A DNA stretch of 64,000 nt from Dryas octopetala (Eukaryota; Streptophyta; Magnoliopsida; Rosales; Rosaceae): NCBI GenBank assembly GCA_963921425.1, contig OY992836.1, forward strand, positions 14,339,614 through 14,403,613. The letters run 5' to 3'. Positions 1 through 11,600 of the stretch are shown piece after piece. Numbering within the stretch: the first letter of the stretch is position 1; every line of letters starts with the position of its first letter. The position numbers and the translations under genes are program-made. The notes under the pieces were generated by a model. The model ran no database searches and was not told the origin of the DNA. It was given only the letters and a program-made list of their open reading frames with translations.

Positions 1-1330
1 TTTGGATTTGAATGTAAATGTAATGCTTTCTTATCTAATTTCAATTGGTAAATCTAATGTTTTTTTATCTAATTTCAATTGGTTAATCAATCCCAATAGC
101 TTTTTCGTCTGTTTGCGATGATTTGGAGTGAGGTTTTTTAGAGGGCAAGAGTGAATTTTCTAGTTATTCATTTTCGGATTCGTAGGTCGTTCGACACTAA
201 TTTGCTGAGCATTTCGGTTTTGTTCGGTAGTAAGTTGTCGAACGAAACTGAAAGATTCGACAGCTTACTACCGAACGAAACCGAAATGTTCGGTAGATCA
301 ATGCCGAACGACTTGCAAAACCCTATAACCCAAACTCGAAATTTCAATCTTGAAACCTAGAAAACCCGCACTCCAAATTATCTCAAACATAAAAAAATAA
401 GTCTTGGGATGGATTAATCAATTTAAATTTGATAAAAAAACCTAGATTTGCATATGAATCAAAATAATTTAGCTTAAGACATAACTATATGTTGACAACA
501 ATAGCTATGATGTTGTAGTAAGGTGGTGAGACCACCAATAACGAATTGATAGTAGTGAGTTAACGGCAACTTTGATGACTGAGTTGACGGCAGTGGTGAT
601 GGCTCCGATGATGATGTTGGTATACAGGGGTGTGTTCTTAGTTAGGATTGGGTGGGTGTGAAGTTAGGGGTGGGGGTGTGTATTGTTTGAAAGGGTTGAA
701 TGTGTGTGTGTATTGTTTGAATGAATTGAGTGGGGTGTGTAAGAGAAATTTGGTAAAATTAATGAGATTGATGGTATTTTGGTAATGAGAAGTGTGTATT
801 AAAGAGAAATTTTACATTTTAAAAGATGATAGAAAGTGTGTATGAGAAAAGTATGTGCAAAAAGAAAAAAAAAAGTATACAAATAACAGCTCTCTTTTTA
901 TAAAGTAAACAAAAAATTACCTTTATTTATTTAAGGAATGACAATAAAGTTAACATTTTCAAATGATTATAGGATTGATTTTGTCAAAAAAAAAAGCAAT
1001 AAATACTTTCTTAAAAAAAGGAAAACAAAACCCAGGTTGAAGCAAAAGTTTCATTTTTCCGAAATAAGGACATTAGATTCACTTGAGGGAGAAATTTTTT
1101 TTTTTTTTATGTACGTACCAAATATAAACATATAATTGATTTCTCTTTCAAAACATGAATCAAACCATCCTCAAAGACTAAAAAAGGAACGACTTCAGTC
1201 GTCCAATTACATTGCGTGGGTAGCTAGATTCCTCGAAGTTTAAAATGACATTAAAGTGAGGTGGGATCCACAAACCCTCGAGGGAGTGAGTCATCGGTTT
1301 TTCCTTCCTCTTATCCAAGAAAAGTAGTTC
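1..1330. other. AT-rich intergenic DNA upstream of GBF1
   Basis: I see no protein-coding gene here. The stretch is AT-rich with short purine and pyrimidine runs. From about 600 to 860 it is G/T-rich with repeated short words such as gtgtgtattgtttgaa, which occurs twice (near 680 and 710). The only clear structure is the hairpin at 210-287, listed separately. Confidence 0.6.
210..287. repeat. Near-perfect short inverted repeat (hairpin)
   Basis: Arms at about 210-240 and 258-287 are complementary over roughly 30 bases with very few mismatches, separated by a 17-base loop. The arm carries the word gttcggtagtaag and its complement. Shorter copies of the same words (cgaacgaaac, gttcggtag) lie just outside. 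It could be the core of a small MITE or a hairpin-forming transcript; nothing here decides which. Confidence 0.6.
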
Positions 1331-1341
1331 CACTTTAAGCT

Positions 1342-1551
1342 GACGTGGCAGAAAATAAAAGATGAGTTAGTAGAAACCGGAGGGAAAACTGAAAAGCATC
1401 GGAGAAGAGTAGAGAAGAAGATTAATAATTAAGAAATAAAATAAAATAGTATTTATGGTAGTTGTCAGGATGAGTCATCGTGGCTTGCGCATCGTCACGA
1501 TCCAATCCAGTAAAACGTGGACAGCTGGAAGGCTCTTTGCTCGCTCACGTG
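1342..1551 (+). promoter_or_regulatory. ACGT-core (G-box type) elements in the GBF1 promoter
   Basis: A TGACGTGGCA element lies at 1342-1351 and a palindromic CACGTG G-box at 1546-1551, both upstream of the GBF1 leader. ACGT-core sites of this kind are what group-G bZIP proteins bind, so feedback by the gene's own product is possible; that is inference. The sites are seen directly. Confidence 0.5.
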
Positions 1552-1562
1552 TCTCCCCCGCG

Positions 1563-1802
1563 AAACCCTAACATCCTTGTTTCTTCCGGTAGACCACCGC
1601 CACACCCGATCCGTCCGTACACACATATCCACTACCAGTCAGTCCCATCCATCCCAGCAACGACAACAACTACTACTTAGAGAGAGAGAGAGAAGCAGAA
1701 GCTGAGGAACGGACACACCCACATCTAGCTCCTCCCTCTCTCTCTCTCTCTCTCTTGGCCTCGTACTTTGTTTTTTGAGGTTGTAAAAATCTAAAACCCT
1801 AA
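1563..1802 (+). promoter_or_regulatory. Two telo-box motifs and CT-rich 5' leader of GBF1
   Basis: AAACCCTAA occurs at 1563-1571 and again at 1794-1802, flanking GA/CT-rich runs (about 1679-1692 and 1735-1754). Telo-boxes near the transcription start are typical of plant housekeeping and translation-related genes, and CT runs are common in plant core promoters and leaders. Transcription probably starts in or near this interval, but the exact start cannot be read from sequence. Confidence 0.45.
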
Positions 1803-1890
1803 AGTGTAAACTCCCTTAATTTCTCAGCCGTTCGATCTTATTATAACAAAGTGGTTCCACCTGGACTTCCACCTCACTCATCTAAACGCC

Positions 1891-2062
1891 ATGAAAGCAG
1901 GTCTGTCTCTCTCTCTTTTCTTTCCTTAAATAATTCTAATCACGCGTCTCATAGCCTAATTTCTCGTTAATTTCCTTTCCCGTTTTGTGTTTATGTATCC
2001 ACAACTTAATTTCGAAATCTGAACTTCATTAATTTCTTTGTTGTTTTTACACAAGTTAATCT

Positions 2063-2093
<31 letters not shown>

Positions 2094-2434
2094 GTAGTGA
2101 TTCACTGTCAACTTTTGTTTGAGCTCTGTGATAGTGATTTGATTGAATTTTGAGCTTGCCCAGTAGGAAAATTAGTTAAATTTAGATGAAGATAGGTGTA
2201 ATTCAATTCCAAAGCTGGTAAATTTTGGGGCTTTGAGTTTCAAATCAGTGCCTGAATAGTAAATGCTTGAGAATTTGGAAGGGAATTTTTTCAGTCTAGC
2301 CCCTCCCCCCCTTTTTCGGTTCAATGTGATATGGGGTAGGTCTTCAATTAGAGTATCTAATTTTGTCTTCAATTAAGCATGTAATTACTGATTCTTAGGA
2401 CTGTTGACTTTGATGTTTTTCAGGTTCTTCATAG
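1891..2434 (+). promoter_or_regulatory. Spliced six-codon upstream ORF in the GBF1 leader
   Basis: The first ATG of the inferred leader is at 1891. Exon 1 ends at 1900 (cag|gtctgt) and exon 2 starts at 2424 after tttttcag. Splicing joins them to read Met-Lys-Ala-Gly-Ser-Ser-stop, ending at 2434, 74 bases before the main ATG at 2509. I found no other ATG in the spliced leader between about 1700 and 2508. Without splicing the frame differs, so the uORF depends on removing the leader intron. The intron holds a trinucleotide run (ctg/ttg) at about 2061-2094. Confidence 0.45.
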
Positions 2435-2508
2435 ATATCATTAAGAGTAAACTTGATCTGGTAAATTGTGAACTAAAGCCTAAAGGGGTGTTTGCTGTAC
2501 CAGTCAAA

Positions 2509-5248
2509 ATGGGGACAGGGGAAGAGAGCACACCTTCTAAGCCTCCCAAACAAGGTTCTACAGCTCAGGAGATGCCAACAACACCTTCATATCCTGATTG
2601 GTCTAGCTCTATGCAGGTTCATGATGAAAACACACTGTGGATCAATATGTAATTTTTTGTGAAGTAGGAAGATAGAAATTTTAGTATCTTGATAAATAAA
2701 TTTAATAGCTCACAGCTCAGCTTCTTGTTTAGGCTTATTATGGTCCTGGAGCTACTCCGCCTCCCTTTTTCGCCTCTACTGTTGCTTCCCCAACACCCCA
2801 CCCCTATCTGTGGGGAGCCCAGGTGAATTCTCATTTACTTTTAGAATTATACAGTGGCATACATGTTCCATAATAGAGATTGTTGCTTTTTATTATTTGT
2901 TTATTCTTTTTATGAGAAAGAAGGTGGTTTTTGTTTACGATTTTCCAGCACCCTATGATGCCACCATATGGAACTCCAGTTCCATATCAAGCCATGTATC
3001 CTCCAGGTGGAGTTTATGCTCATCCTAGTATGGTCACGGTATGATGTTCTTCCTCCTGTATGATTATATCCCCTTGCAATCGTAACCAATTCTGACAGAC
3101 ACATGCCTCTATGATATCTAGGAAGATTTGAAATTGATCAGCTGATTTGTTTTATCTATCTGTTCTGTAGACTCCAGTCCCAGCACAGATAAATCCAGAG
3201 TTGGATGGGAAGGGTCCAGATGTGAAAGAGAGGGCTTCAACCAAAAAACCCAAGGGAGCTGCAGGAAATACAAGTTTGGTTGGTGGCAAGGCTGGGGAGA
3301 GTGGAAAAGCAACTTCAGGTTCAGGAAATGATGGCGCTTCACAAAGGTGCACTGGTCTTTGCTTTGGATTCTTCCTTTTAACAAGTTTTTATATCATTTT
3401 TTTCTTCATTACATTGATTTTGTTAAAAGACTTTTCTATCAGTGTAGTGCCTTGTCTGACTGTAAATTTTCTGGTTTATAGTGGTGACAGTGGTAGTGAG
3501 GGTTCATCAGATGGAAGTGATGATAATGCTAACCAACAGGTGTGTGCATGCATTACATTACAGTTAATTACTCCTAGGTGTTCTTTATAACTAATTCAAA
3601 TGGCTAACAAAGTTGCGGGAGCTTTTGAAACCCATCTGGAAAACTGGTGTTGTCATTTTATGCTCTCGCGCATCTAAAATTATATACTATGTGTATTGGA
3701 GTTTAGACTTCCATAATAACCTGGCCTAATAAAATTTCTTTTGGTTGATGTATTTTTTTTTTTCTTCTAATGAAATCATGGCTACTTTTTCTTTAGGAAT
3801 ATGGTGCAAACAAGAAGGGAAGCTTTGACAAGATGCTTGCAGATGGTAGATCAATTGAGTTCAACCAACAGTTCCTACCTATGTTATATTTACTAAAATG
3901 GTTTTCTAACAATTAATTTTTCAGGAGCAAATGCACAGAATAGCACTGCTGCAGTGCCTGGGAAGCCTGTAGTCTCTATGCCTGCAACTAATCTGAATAT
4001 TGGAATGGACTTATGGAATGCATCCCCTGCTGGTGCTGGAGGAGCAAAAGTGAGAGCAAATCCATCTGGTGCCTCATCGGCTGTGGTTCCTGCATCCATG
4101 ATGGGACGTGAAGGTCCTGACCATTGGATCCAAGTAAGAACCTTTCTGTTATCTTTTAAACTGTTATTGTCTACTCATTATACATGCAAAACTTTATATA
4201 TAATATTTATATGTATTTGTAATTGAATTGCCTAAGAATTAAATGGTTATTTTGCTAATGAAGTCAATCATATTGTTAATGAAATGATAATACTTGAATT
4301 ATTATTGTACTTTCAATTTAATTTCTTTTCTGCGTGTTCATCTTTTAAAATGGGCTTCCATTTATATTTTGTGGAGGTGTCTAGTCTTGAAGACCTTCTG
4401 GAGATCATCTTTCTTAAAAGACTGATGTTGTACTTCTGTATTAGTTTTACCTCGCTTTAATGTTTTTAATTTGTTTTCATGATTTTGACAGGACGAACGT
4501 GAACTGAAAAGACAGAAAAGGAAGCAATCGAATAGGGAATCAGCTAGGAGGTCAAGATTACGGAAGCAGGTACAGATGTACTTATGCATACCTGTTGGCA
4601 GAAATTTCCCTGTTCTATCTGCCTTGTTTTGTTTATGTTTTTTTTTTAAACCATTATCCAATTTGGTTCCACCAAATCCAGGCTCTGAAAGGAAAATCTG
4701 AATTTAAGGGAAATAAAATAGTTATCCCTTTTCAACTAGTGGAGTTTTTAATTTTGCATTGGCCTACTGGAGAATAATAAATTTTGAGGACCAAGAAAGA
4801 GTATTGAAAAATAGAGCTATTTGATTAGACCTGAACAAACAAAATATCAGCCTAAAATCACTTTTCCATTTCCTATGTTTTCCAGGCAGAGTGTGAAGAG
4901 CTACAAGCAAGAGTAGAGACATTGAGCAATGAGAATCATAACCTTAGAGATGAGCTGCACAGGCTTTCTGAGGATTGCGAGAAACTTACTTCTGAAAACA
5001 CTTCTATAAAGGTTTATTTCAATGATGATTGCATTTTGTTCACTTCCTTTACTTGTATACCGAATGTTAAGAGAATCCTTGCTTGTTGTCAAGTGCTAGC
5101 TTGATTCATCAAAAGCAATCCAGAGTGTAGTCCATTTTCTAACGAGCATAATTTTCTGGCTATACAGGAAGAATTAACACGATTGTGCGGACCAGATGTA
5201 GTAGCAAACCTTGAGCACCAGGCTGGTGGTGGTGAAAGCAACAGCTGA
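2509..5248 (+). CDS. GBF1: G-box-binding factor 1-like bZIP transcription factor
   Basis: Group-G bZIP nuclear transcription factor that binds CACGTG G-boxes in light- and stress-regulated promoters. Ten coding exons: 2509-2616, 2733-2822, 2949-3038, 3171-3346, 3482-3539, 3797-3845, 3925-4133, 4492-4569, 4886-5011, 5168-5248. All introns are GT-AG and frames join cleanly to 354 residues (Arabidopsis GBF1 is about 315). The N-terminal region (about residues 25-95) is rich in Pro, Tyr and Gly, with [15 protein letters not shown] and [18 protein letters not shown], the family's proline-rich activation domain. A Ser/Gly/Asp-rich middle ([13 protein letters not shown]) follows. The basic region starts at residue 261 and has the invariant N-x7-R (N274, R282). 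Leucines at 292, 299, 306 and 313 form the zipper. The start follows the family's MGT/MGN opening. The next gene, HVA22K, is convergent, as a neighbour pair conserved in Arabidopsis. The 3' UTR runs to roughly 5460. Confidence 0.93.
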
Positions 5249-6569
5249 GATGAAATTAGTCTCTCCTCATAGTAACAGAAATTTATTGAGCTCCGGAGAC
5301 CATGACACCCTCGAATTGAGCGTAGAGTATTTGTTTTTCTTACTAATTTGTACACTTAACCCTTCTCTGTAACTGCAACTTTTATTTATGAACTTGTAAC
5401 CGAGTTGGATCCTTGATGGAACCATGCAAATTGTTGTATCATTGGAAAAGAGTATATAATAGATTACTTCCATGGACTCTTAAGCTTTTTGAATCGATCT
5501 ATGGTGTCTCATTAGTATGATGCCCTATTGTTTGTCTATATTCATTTAGCCACCCAATGGGGGAGCTGTTTGTTTAGAATTAGAGACATCCAACTTGTTG
5601 GATCTTTTATTCCAAGTGACTGAGATAGGAAGATGTTAAATTGCATTCTTGTCCCAGAATCTTTACAAATAACTCATATGAGATGAGTATTACATTGGTC
5701 TTACAATATAATCGATTTCACATAAAATGACTTTATATGAAAAAGTTGGAAGATTAGTTGGGTTTCAATAAAGCATTTTCTATTTTTCTTAGGTGATAAT
5801 ATTTAGTTCACACGCGAGCGGAAAAGCAGTTTAGTTGGTTGAATTAGGATAAAGTTTTTATTGAAGTTATTTCAAATTCGTTCTAAAATTTTAGAGGTAA
5901 TTAATCCTTTTTGCGTTTATTAGTTGACAAAGTGAATTCTTCGATCAGATACAGAAACCGTGAAAAGGAATAGTTTTTCAGGAAGAAAAAAGGGAAAGGA
6001 TTTGCCTTTTTATTTTGTTTTTCTATTTGAAAGTTACATATTACACCACCAAAATTCAAACTCTGACCCGAAAATATTGAAAGCATCCTAGTTCCTAGGG
6101 GATTAAAAAGGGAAGAAACTAAGAGCAGAAATTTTGGAGATATTTTAGTGTCTTTTTTTTCCTCCTATTTTGTCCTCTTAGGAACTAGCTCACCATCGAT
6201 CGGTTAGAAACGGCAGTGCTTGGTCAAAGAACTTCCAGTGAGAAATTTTTAACATGTTTACGAAAGGGGATGAAATAAATAATAAGAACAAAAACCTGAA
6301 ACGGAATGTGGTAAAGACTAAGACAAAACACATGCAATATTTACGTATGCAAAAGTACAGTTAAACCTTATATACATAATCTGGCCCAATCGACAAAGAA
6401 CATGCTAACAGTCAAACTAGAAATGATTTCTTCGTTTTATTGTATGCTACACACTACCTCAGATCTTCACTAGTTAAAAGCACAAATAAAAGAAATATAA
6501 GACTACCTTATCATAGGGGGGATGATTTTTTTTCTTTTTTCTTTTTCTTGCAGCGGAACTTGTAAGAAT
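5249..6569. other. 3' UTR of GBF1 and convergent spacer to HVA22K
   Basis: The first about 200 bases are probably the GBF1 3' UTR; several AATAA-like words occur around 5450. The rest is AT-rich with no supported gene. Bases about 6480-6569 are probably the HVA22K 3' UTR on the minus strand. Confidence 0.5.
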
Positions 6570-9500
6570 TCAATCATGACCAGACTCAGAATCCACGGTT
6601 GCTCCTGTCTGACCTTCAATTGGGGCTGTTCTTGTCTGGCCTTCAATTGGGGTTGTTCTTGTCTGGCCTTCAATTGCATTTCGCTGTTGTAGATCCGAAC
6701 TAGCCCTGCCCTTATACACTTGGTCTGTTAAAAGGAGGGAAGACAATGAATTTTAGTCAGCCAAAATGAACTAGGCTACTAGCGAATTTAACAAACAAGC
6801 ACTAACTACTAGCCTCTGAAACCTAATGATATCCATTCCTTTGTATGTGATTCCTTTGAATAGGATTATGTGGAGGAAAAGGAATATCCCTTTTCTGTAG
6901 TCCACTACCACTTTTTGACTTTGAGCGTGTGTTGTGGGGGGTAACCAATGTCATTCTCACCTGAACCCAAAATTTTCATGACCATAGCCTTAGCATACTG
7001 GATCTCTGCTTGGTGTGCATTGATGAGTTTGAGCTGCAATAAAGAAACCAGAATACCTCAATAAACGTACATTTTAGTGTTTTACCATTCAAACAAACTC
7101 ACATTGCTCAATCAAAACTATATGGAGACAATGGGCATACCAATTCACCATATGTAAGGCCCAAAACTCGATCAACTTTAGCTTGATGCCTCAAAAGGAA
7201 TGGGCGTAGGTGGTTCATGTACAACTGATTCGCCCCCTGGTGGAAAGCAGGCAGTTATTTATTTATTTTTTATAGAAGAAAGCAGGCTCAACTCAAGGTT
7301 TCCCTCATGTCCAGATCGCACATAAAAACATAAGATTAGACCCCCATAACCTAAATGAATATATATATATAACAGATTTGATCAGTGCGGACAAACGGAC
7401 GTGCGAACATGCCGCCGAGTGCTCGGTAGCATGTTTTTTACAACGGCCAAGTGCTGCACCTAGCACTTGGCGCTAGGTGTGAATGTGTGGACGTCCGCAC
7501 CTAAATGGGCCTGTATATATATACACGTATAATATATAGATGCGTGTGTGTATCTGTCTCTCTGTCACCATCCTCATAAACAATGATCCTTGAAAGAAAT
7601 TGGACTATGATGTGAAAAGATCTAGATATCCACTGAATTAGATAAAAGTAATACTTTAAAGGAATTCGGGTTCTTTGTTTGATGTCTTTCAGCCAAAACC
7701 TAAATGTTTATAACTTGACAACTTACAAAAATAACCCCCAAAGCTAAATCAACTGCTCTAAAACTACATTTTACTCGTAATCTCATTGTACCACCCCCGG
7801 CCCCCAAACAAACATGAGGAATACCTACCAAAATTCCCTTGAGAAAAGAAATTTCAACCTAATTCAAAGATAAATATGTTGTTATATAGTAGATTAACAG
7901 ATTTCTCACATGCATAGGAGCTTCAATTATAGCACAGTAACTAAGAAGCAAGAGTTTATTAATAAGCCTTTGGGGCTAGCCCAGGTGGTGAGGGGATGGG
8001 AAAAGGTTTACGATTAGGATAGGTCATGGTTCAATCTGATCCCAATGTGCCAGAAGAAAATATCATCAAAACAGAAAGATGAAGACAAATTTTTTTTTTT
8101 TATTTGATGTAACTATTCAGTTTTATCCAAAAATGCCCAGAGGGTATTTCCTGAATTACAAATGAGTCAGAAAATAATGAGGATGATTGCAATGACATAA
8201 TAGAAGTGAATGCAAGAGAGGGAGGGAGAAGATGGACAATTAGAGCCAACTCAACTTCGTGACAGATAGGTACCATTGTCATTCTTCTTCAATAGATATT
8301 GATATAAACACTCCAAAGGGAAGAATCAAAATTGACTTACATCAGCAGATGGAAGTTGAAGCCAAACAAGAAATGCAAATTTCATATGATAGTACATTGG
8401 GCACCTGTTCACAACAAAAAAAGATGAAGATATTCAGGTTCAGAAACACACATGCATAAACTACCAGTGATATCTTTTCTTATAAAGTTGTTGGATATAT
8501 TTTACTCTTCCCTTATGCTAATAGAATCTCATTTATAACCATAGATGATAGTGTTGAAACACATTCTACACTGAATACTACTGCATCAGTGTCTTGTTGG
8601 AAAAATGGTTTCATGTCATGATCATAACAAGTACATAAGCAGAGGAATGTGTAAGTATATAAAGACTGTAGTGTAGCCTTCTTTATTATTCTTGAAATGT
8701 CAATTTCAATTATCAACAACTTATGGTTGACACTTGACACATCACACATTTAACCTTATTCATTAAACCATCTATAATGTACAAAATCAGAAGAGAATGA
8801 GAGTAATCCTGAAACTACACAAAGCTAGCAAGGATAATTAGACAGTGAATTCTGGGTAAACATGAGAAGAAGTAGTACATGTTAAATGCAACATATCAAA
8901 CATTTTATGGGATTTTCTAGAGGCAAAACTTGCCCTATCTAACCTTACATAGAGAATTTTTCCTAAATAACAAATACGATAATTTAGAGAATAGGGTCCA
9001 GAGCCTTACCAAGAAATAAGCTTATCTGAAAATATTTCCACAAGGCTGAAAGATCCATAAGCTGCAATCATTTGAAGGAATTTGAAGAACTAATTTAGTT
9101 GCATGAAAGGGCTCAAATAAGCCTCTAATATAAATGAGATGAAAGGTGATCTAAATTCAAGTGCCAAAGGGAAAAAAGAAATAATAGTAATTCCCAACCT
9201 GCCCAATATAAAAGCCACTTATGTTGCGCAGTATGGTCTTTCCTCTCAATTGCCTTGCAGGTACAGTATACTGGTAAAGCAATCCCCACAGAACAACTAT
9301 TCCAGGGAAAAACTCAAAATTATACCATAAATAACCACTTTTTAAGTTTAACCTGGACAAAGGAACACTAACCATGTCTTACCATGCTGTTCGCAGTACA
9401 ATGTTCGTACCCCCAAGAGGTCCGAGGAGCAACCGCAGCCCTACCTGCATCAGATATTCTCATACATCAATTAAAGCATGTAATTATCAGAAAGGCATTG

Positions 9501-10060
9501 CATTCCGATCTTAAATGCAACAATGACGCCAATAGTGAAAGCCGAAAAACAATATACACACACAAGCAACTACTATGGGCACACACAAAAACACAATAGG
9601 CCACAAGATTGCACTTTAAGAACTACTGAATAACTGCAGAGGCTTCAAAGAAATCAATGAATTTCACAATCCAAAATCTTAAACTACCACTGCAATTAGT
9701 ATTACAATCAGGGATTTACTTCTACGATTCATTGTCTAGTACCGGACTCGCACGATTTACAGCAACAATTGGAATTCCAAACAAAAAAAAAAGACGAAAT
9801 GAAAAGAAAACAAACTTATGAAATTCAAATTGAATCATCTTGAAAATTACTGAATAAACATTTTGATTTGAAATTATGAATTGCTGAGAATCCCTAACGC
9901 GCGCGAAGTAATTTCGAATTTATTGAACATTAGCCAAAAAATAAACGAAATAGAAATGAGAACAAAACATAGATTATTGAGCGAAGCGCAATGGAAAACA
10001 AATCGAAGGAGGAAGATGAAACGTGACCTCGCTGGCTATTTTGGATCCGATAACAGCCAT
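6570..10060 (-). CDS. HVA22K: HVA22-like protein k (TB2/DP1/REEP family membrane protein)
   Basis: ER membrane-shaping protein of the TB2/DP1/HVA22 family. Coding exons on the minus strand, 5' to 3': 10028-10060, 9383-9444, 9199-9296, 9010-9061, 8341-8404, 7141-7236, 6961-7033, 6570-6724. Junctions are GT-AG and in frame, giving 210 residues, close to the Arabidopsis k-type protein. The start reads MAVIGSKIASEVGLR. Family blocks follow in order: RTACCSVGIALPVYCTCKAIE, then AYGSFSLVEIFSDKLISW, then YYHMKFAFLVWLQLP, then HLRPFLLRHQAKVDRVLG, then HQAEIQYAKAMVMKILG. Hydrophobic stretches in the first three blocks would form the hairpin membrane segments. The hydrophilic C-terminal tail carries three copies of IEGQT(R/G). 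Intron 5 (7237-8340) hosts a small foldback element and a SINE-like sequence. Confidence 0.9.
7373..7513. mobile_element. Small MITE-like foldback element in HVA22K intron 5
   Basis: A GC-richer 141-base block sits between two TA-repeat runs. Inner terminal repeats GTGCGGAC (7385-7392) and its complement GTCCGCAC (7493-7500) are perfect. The outer ends read CAGATTTG and, reversed, CAGGCCCA, a weaker match. A second small hairpin (aagtgctgcacctagcactt, about 7450-7469) lies inside. Insertion into TA-rich DNA and the CAG ends recall the 14251-14651 element. Confidence 0.5.
7971..8101 (+). mobile_element. tRNA-derived SINE-like sequence
   Basis: A Pol III A-box-like word TAGCCCAGGTGG (7977-7988) is followed 39 bases later by a B-box-like GGTTCAATCTGATCC (8028-8042), the usual spacing of a tRNA-derived SINE head. 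About 60 bases further on a T-run (8090-8100) ends the unit. There is no cloverleaf of a real tRNA. It lies within HVA22K intron 5, antisense to that gene. Confidence 0.45.
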
Positions 10061-10279
10061 TTCAGAGCAGAGCAGAGAGCGCAGCGAATGCGACTAACCG
10101 TTAATTACGTTTTCAATATGGCGGTGGTTGGTTTATATGATTACCGTTTATATACTTCCGGTTTAATAAAAAATGTAAGGGTGGTTTGTTTTTCATTAAA
10201 AAAATATATATTAAAGAAAGAGGAGACACGAGATAAATAAAAAATTTGAGAAGTTAAGAAGAAGTGAAGAACAAATAGA

Positions 10280-11039
10280 TAAATTTAAGACATAAATTCA
10301 ATTTAGACACATAACTATATAAGCTATTTCAACGGAGTTCATGAACTTTAAAATATTTCAAATATACACCCGATCTATTATATAAATTGAAAAATGAATT
10401 TATGTCCATTGATTCGTTGAGAGATCAGTTAAATGACAGCTTGGCTTTTACTGACCGGGATTACTTGACGACGTGGCGCTATCTCAGCAAACATTTTCCG
10501 CCGAATGAGCTACACGGGCCCACAATTTAATAATAATAGAGAGAGTGAGAGTTTGTGGGCCCGTGTCAGGGGTTAGGTGGACCCGTATGGCTCATTTCCT
10601 GCCAAATAAGCAACACAGGTCCACCTAACCCCTGACACGGGTCCACAAACTCATCATCTCTTTCTCGCTCGTTGAACACAAGTGAGAGATTTATATTCAA
10701 ATTTGGGGGAAAACGTGATGTTTTTTGGAGACTAAATGGTCAGGAGAATGTTCGACGAGCGGGAAGGAGGTGATGGGTGTGTGGGCCCGTGTCAAGTGGA
10801 CATGTGTTGCTCATTTGGCGGGAAATGTATGCTGAGTTGGTGCCACGTCGCCAATTAATTCCCGTTAGCAAAACCCAAGCTGACATTTAACTGATCTCTC
10901 AATAAATTAATGGACGGAATTTCACTTTTCAATTTACATAATAAATCAGGTGTATATTTGAAATATTTGAAATTTCATGGACCCCGTTGAAATAGCATAT
11001 ATAGTTATATGTCTAAATTGTATTTATGCCTAAATTTAA
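10280..11039. mobile_element. Non-autonomous Mutator-like element (long TIRs, 9-bp TSD)
   Basis: The element spans 10289-11030 and is flanked by the 9-base direct repeat TAAATTTAA (10280-10288 and 11031-11039), the duplication length typical of Mutator-like elements. The left end begins GACATAAATTC and the right end, reversed, GGCATAAATAC. Arms align with scattered differences over more than 200 bases (about 10289-10525 against 10790-11030). A second perfect palindrome is nested inside: about 10548-10596 against 10603-10652, containing GTCAGGGGTTAGGTGGACC. There is no transposase reading frame. The TSD is AT-rich, so chance cannot be wholly excluded, but it coincides with the TIR ends. Confidence 0.75.
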
Positions 11040-11139
11040 ATTAAAAAATCAATTATTTTATTTTTATTTTTATTCTAAAACCTTTTAATGTTTTCTCACA
11101 TGTGTTATCTAACTTATCTTTCAAACATTTTCTACCTTC

Positions 11140-11600
11140 CTTGTGATATAAAAAAAAAAAAAGAATTAATTACCCTAAGCTACCTTTTATTTATTGTTTT
11201 TACTCTCTAGTGCACCAATTAATTTTTCTTAATAACAAGGTAAGTTGCTATCTTGAAATCTGGTCAATTGCCATTTTATTTCCTTTTTGTCATTCTCTCT
11301 CTTTTCTCTTCTCTCTTCACGCTCATCTTCTCTCTTTATCCCCCCACTATATCTTTTTTCTCTTTCTTCTTCATCATCTTCTTGTTCTTCTTCTTCGCAG
11401 AGCAAGCACCTCCAGGACGAACACCACCACCACGAGCAGCTCCGCGATCTGTTCGTCATCCAGTTTCCCATTTTGCCGCTGCCGGCCACTAATTTCGATC
11501 CAATTTATCAATTAATCAAATAATTCAGATCCCGACTTTTCTCTCTTCTTATCAAGGTCTCTGCATGAGTATGTTTAGGTTCTTGATTTTTTTTGTTTAG
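11140..11600. other. Pyrimidine-rich segment with a short GC-rich patch; no gene called
   Basis: From 11281 to 11400 the + strand is almost all C and T, then 11401-11490 is GC-richer with CACCACCACCACGAGCAG. This resembles a plant 5' leader plus the start of a coding exon, but no frame gives a recognisable protein and no consistent downstream exon follows. It may be a dead promoter or transposon-borne fragment. Confidence 0.35.
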
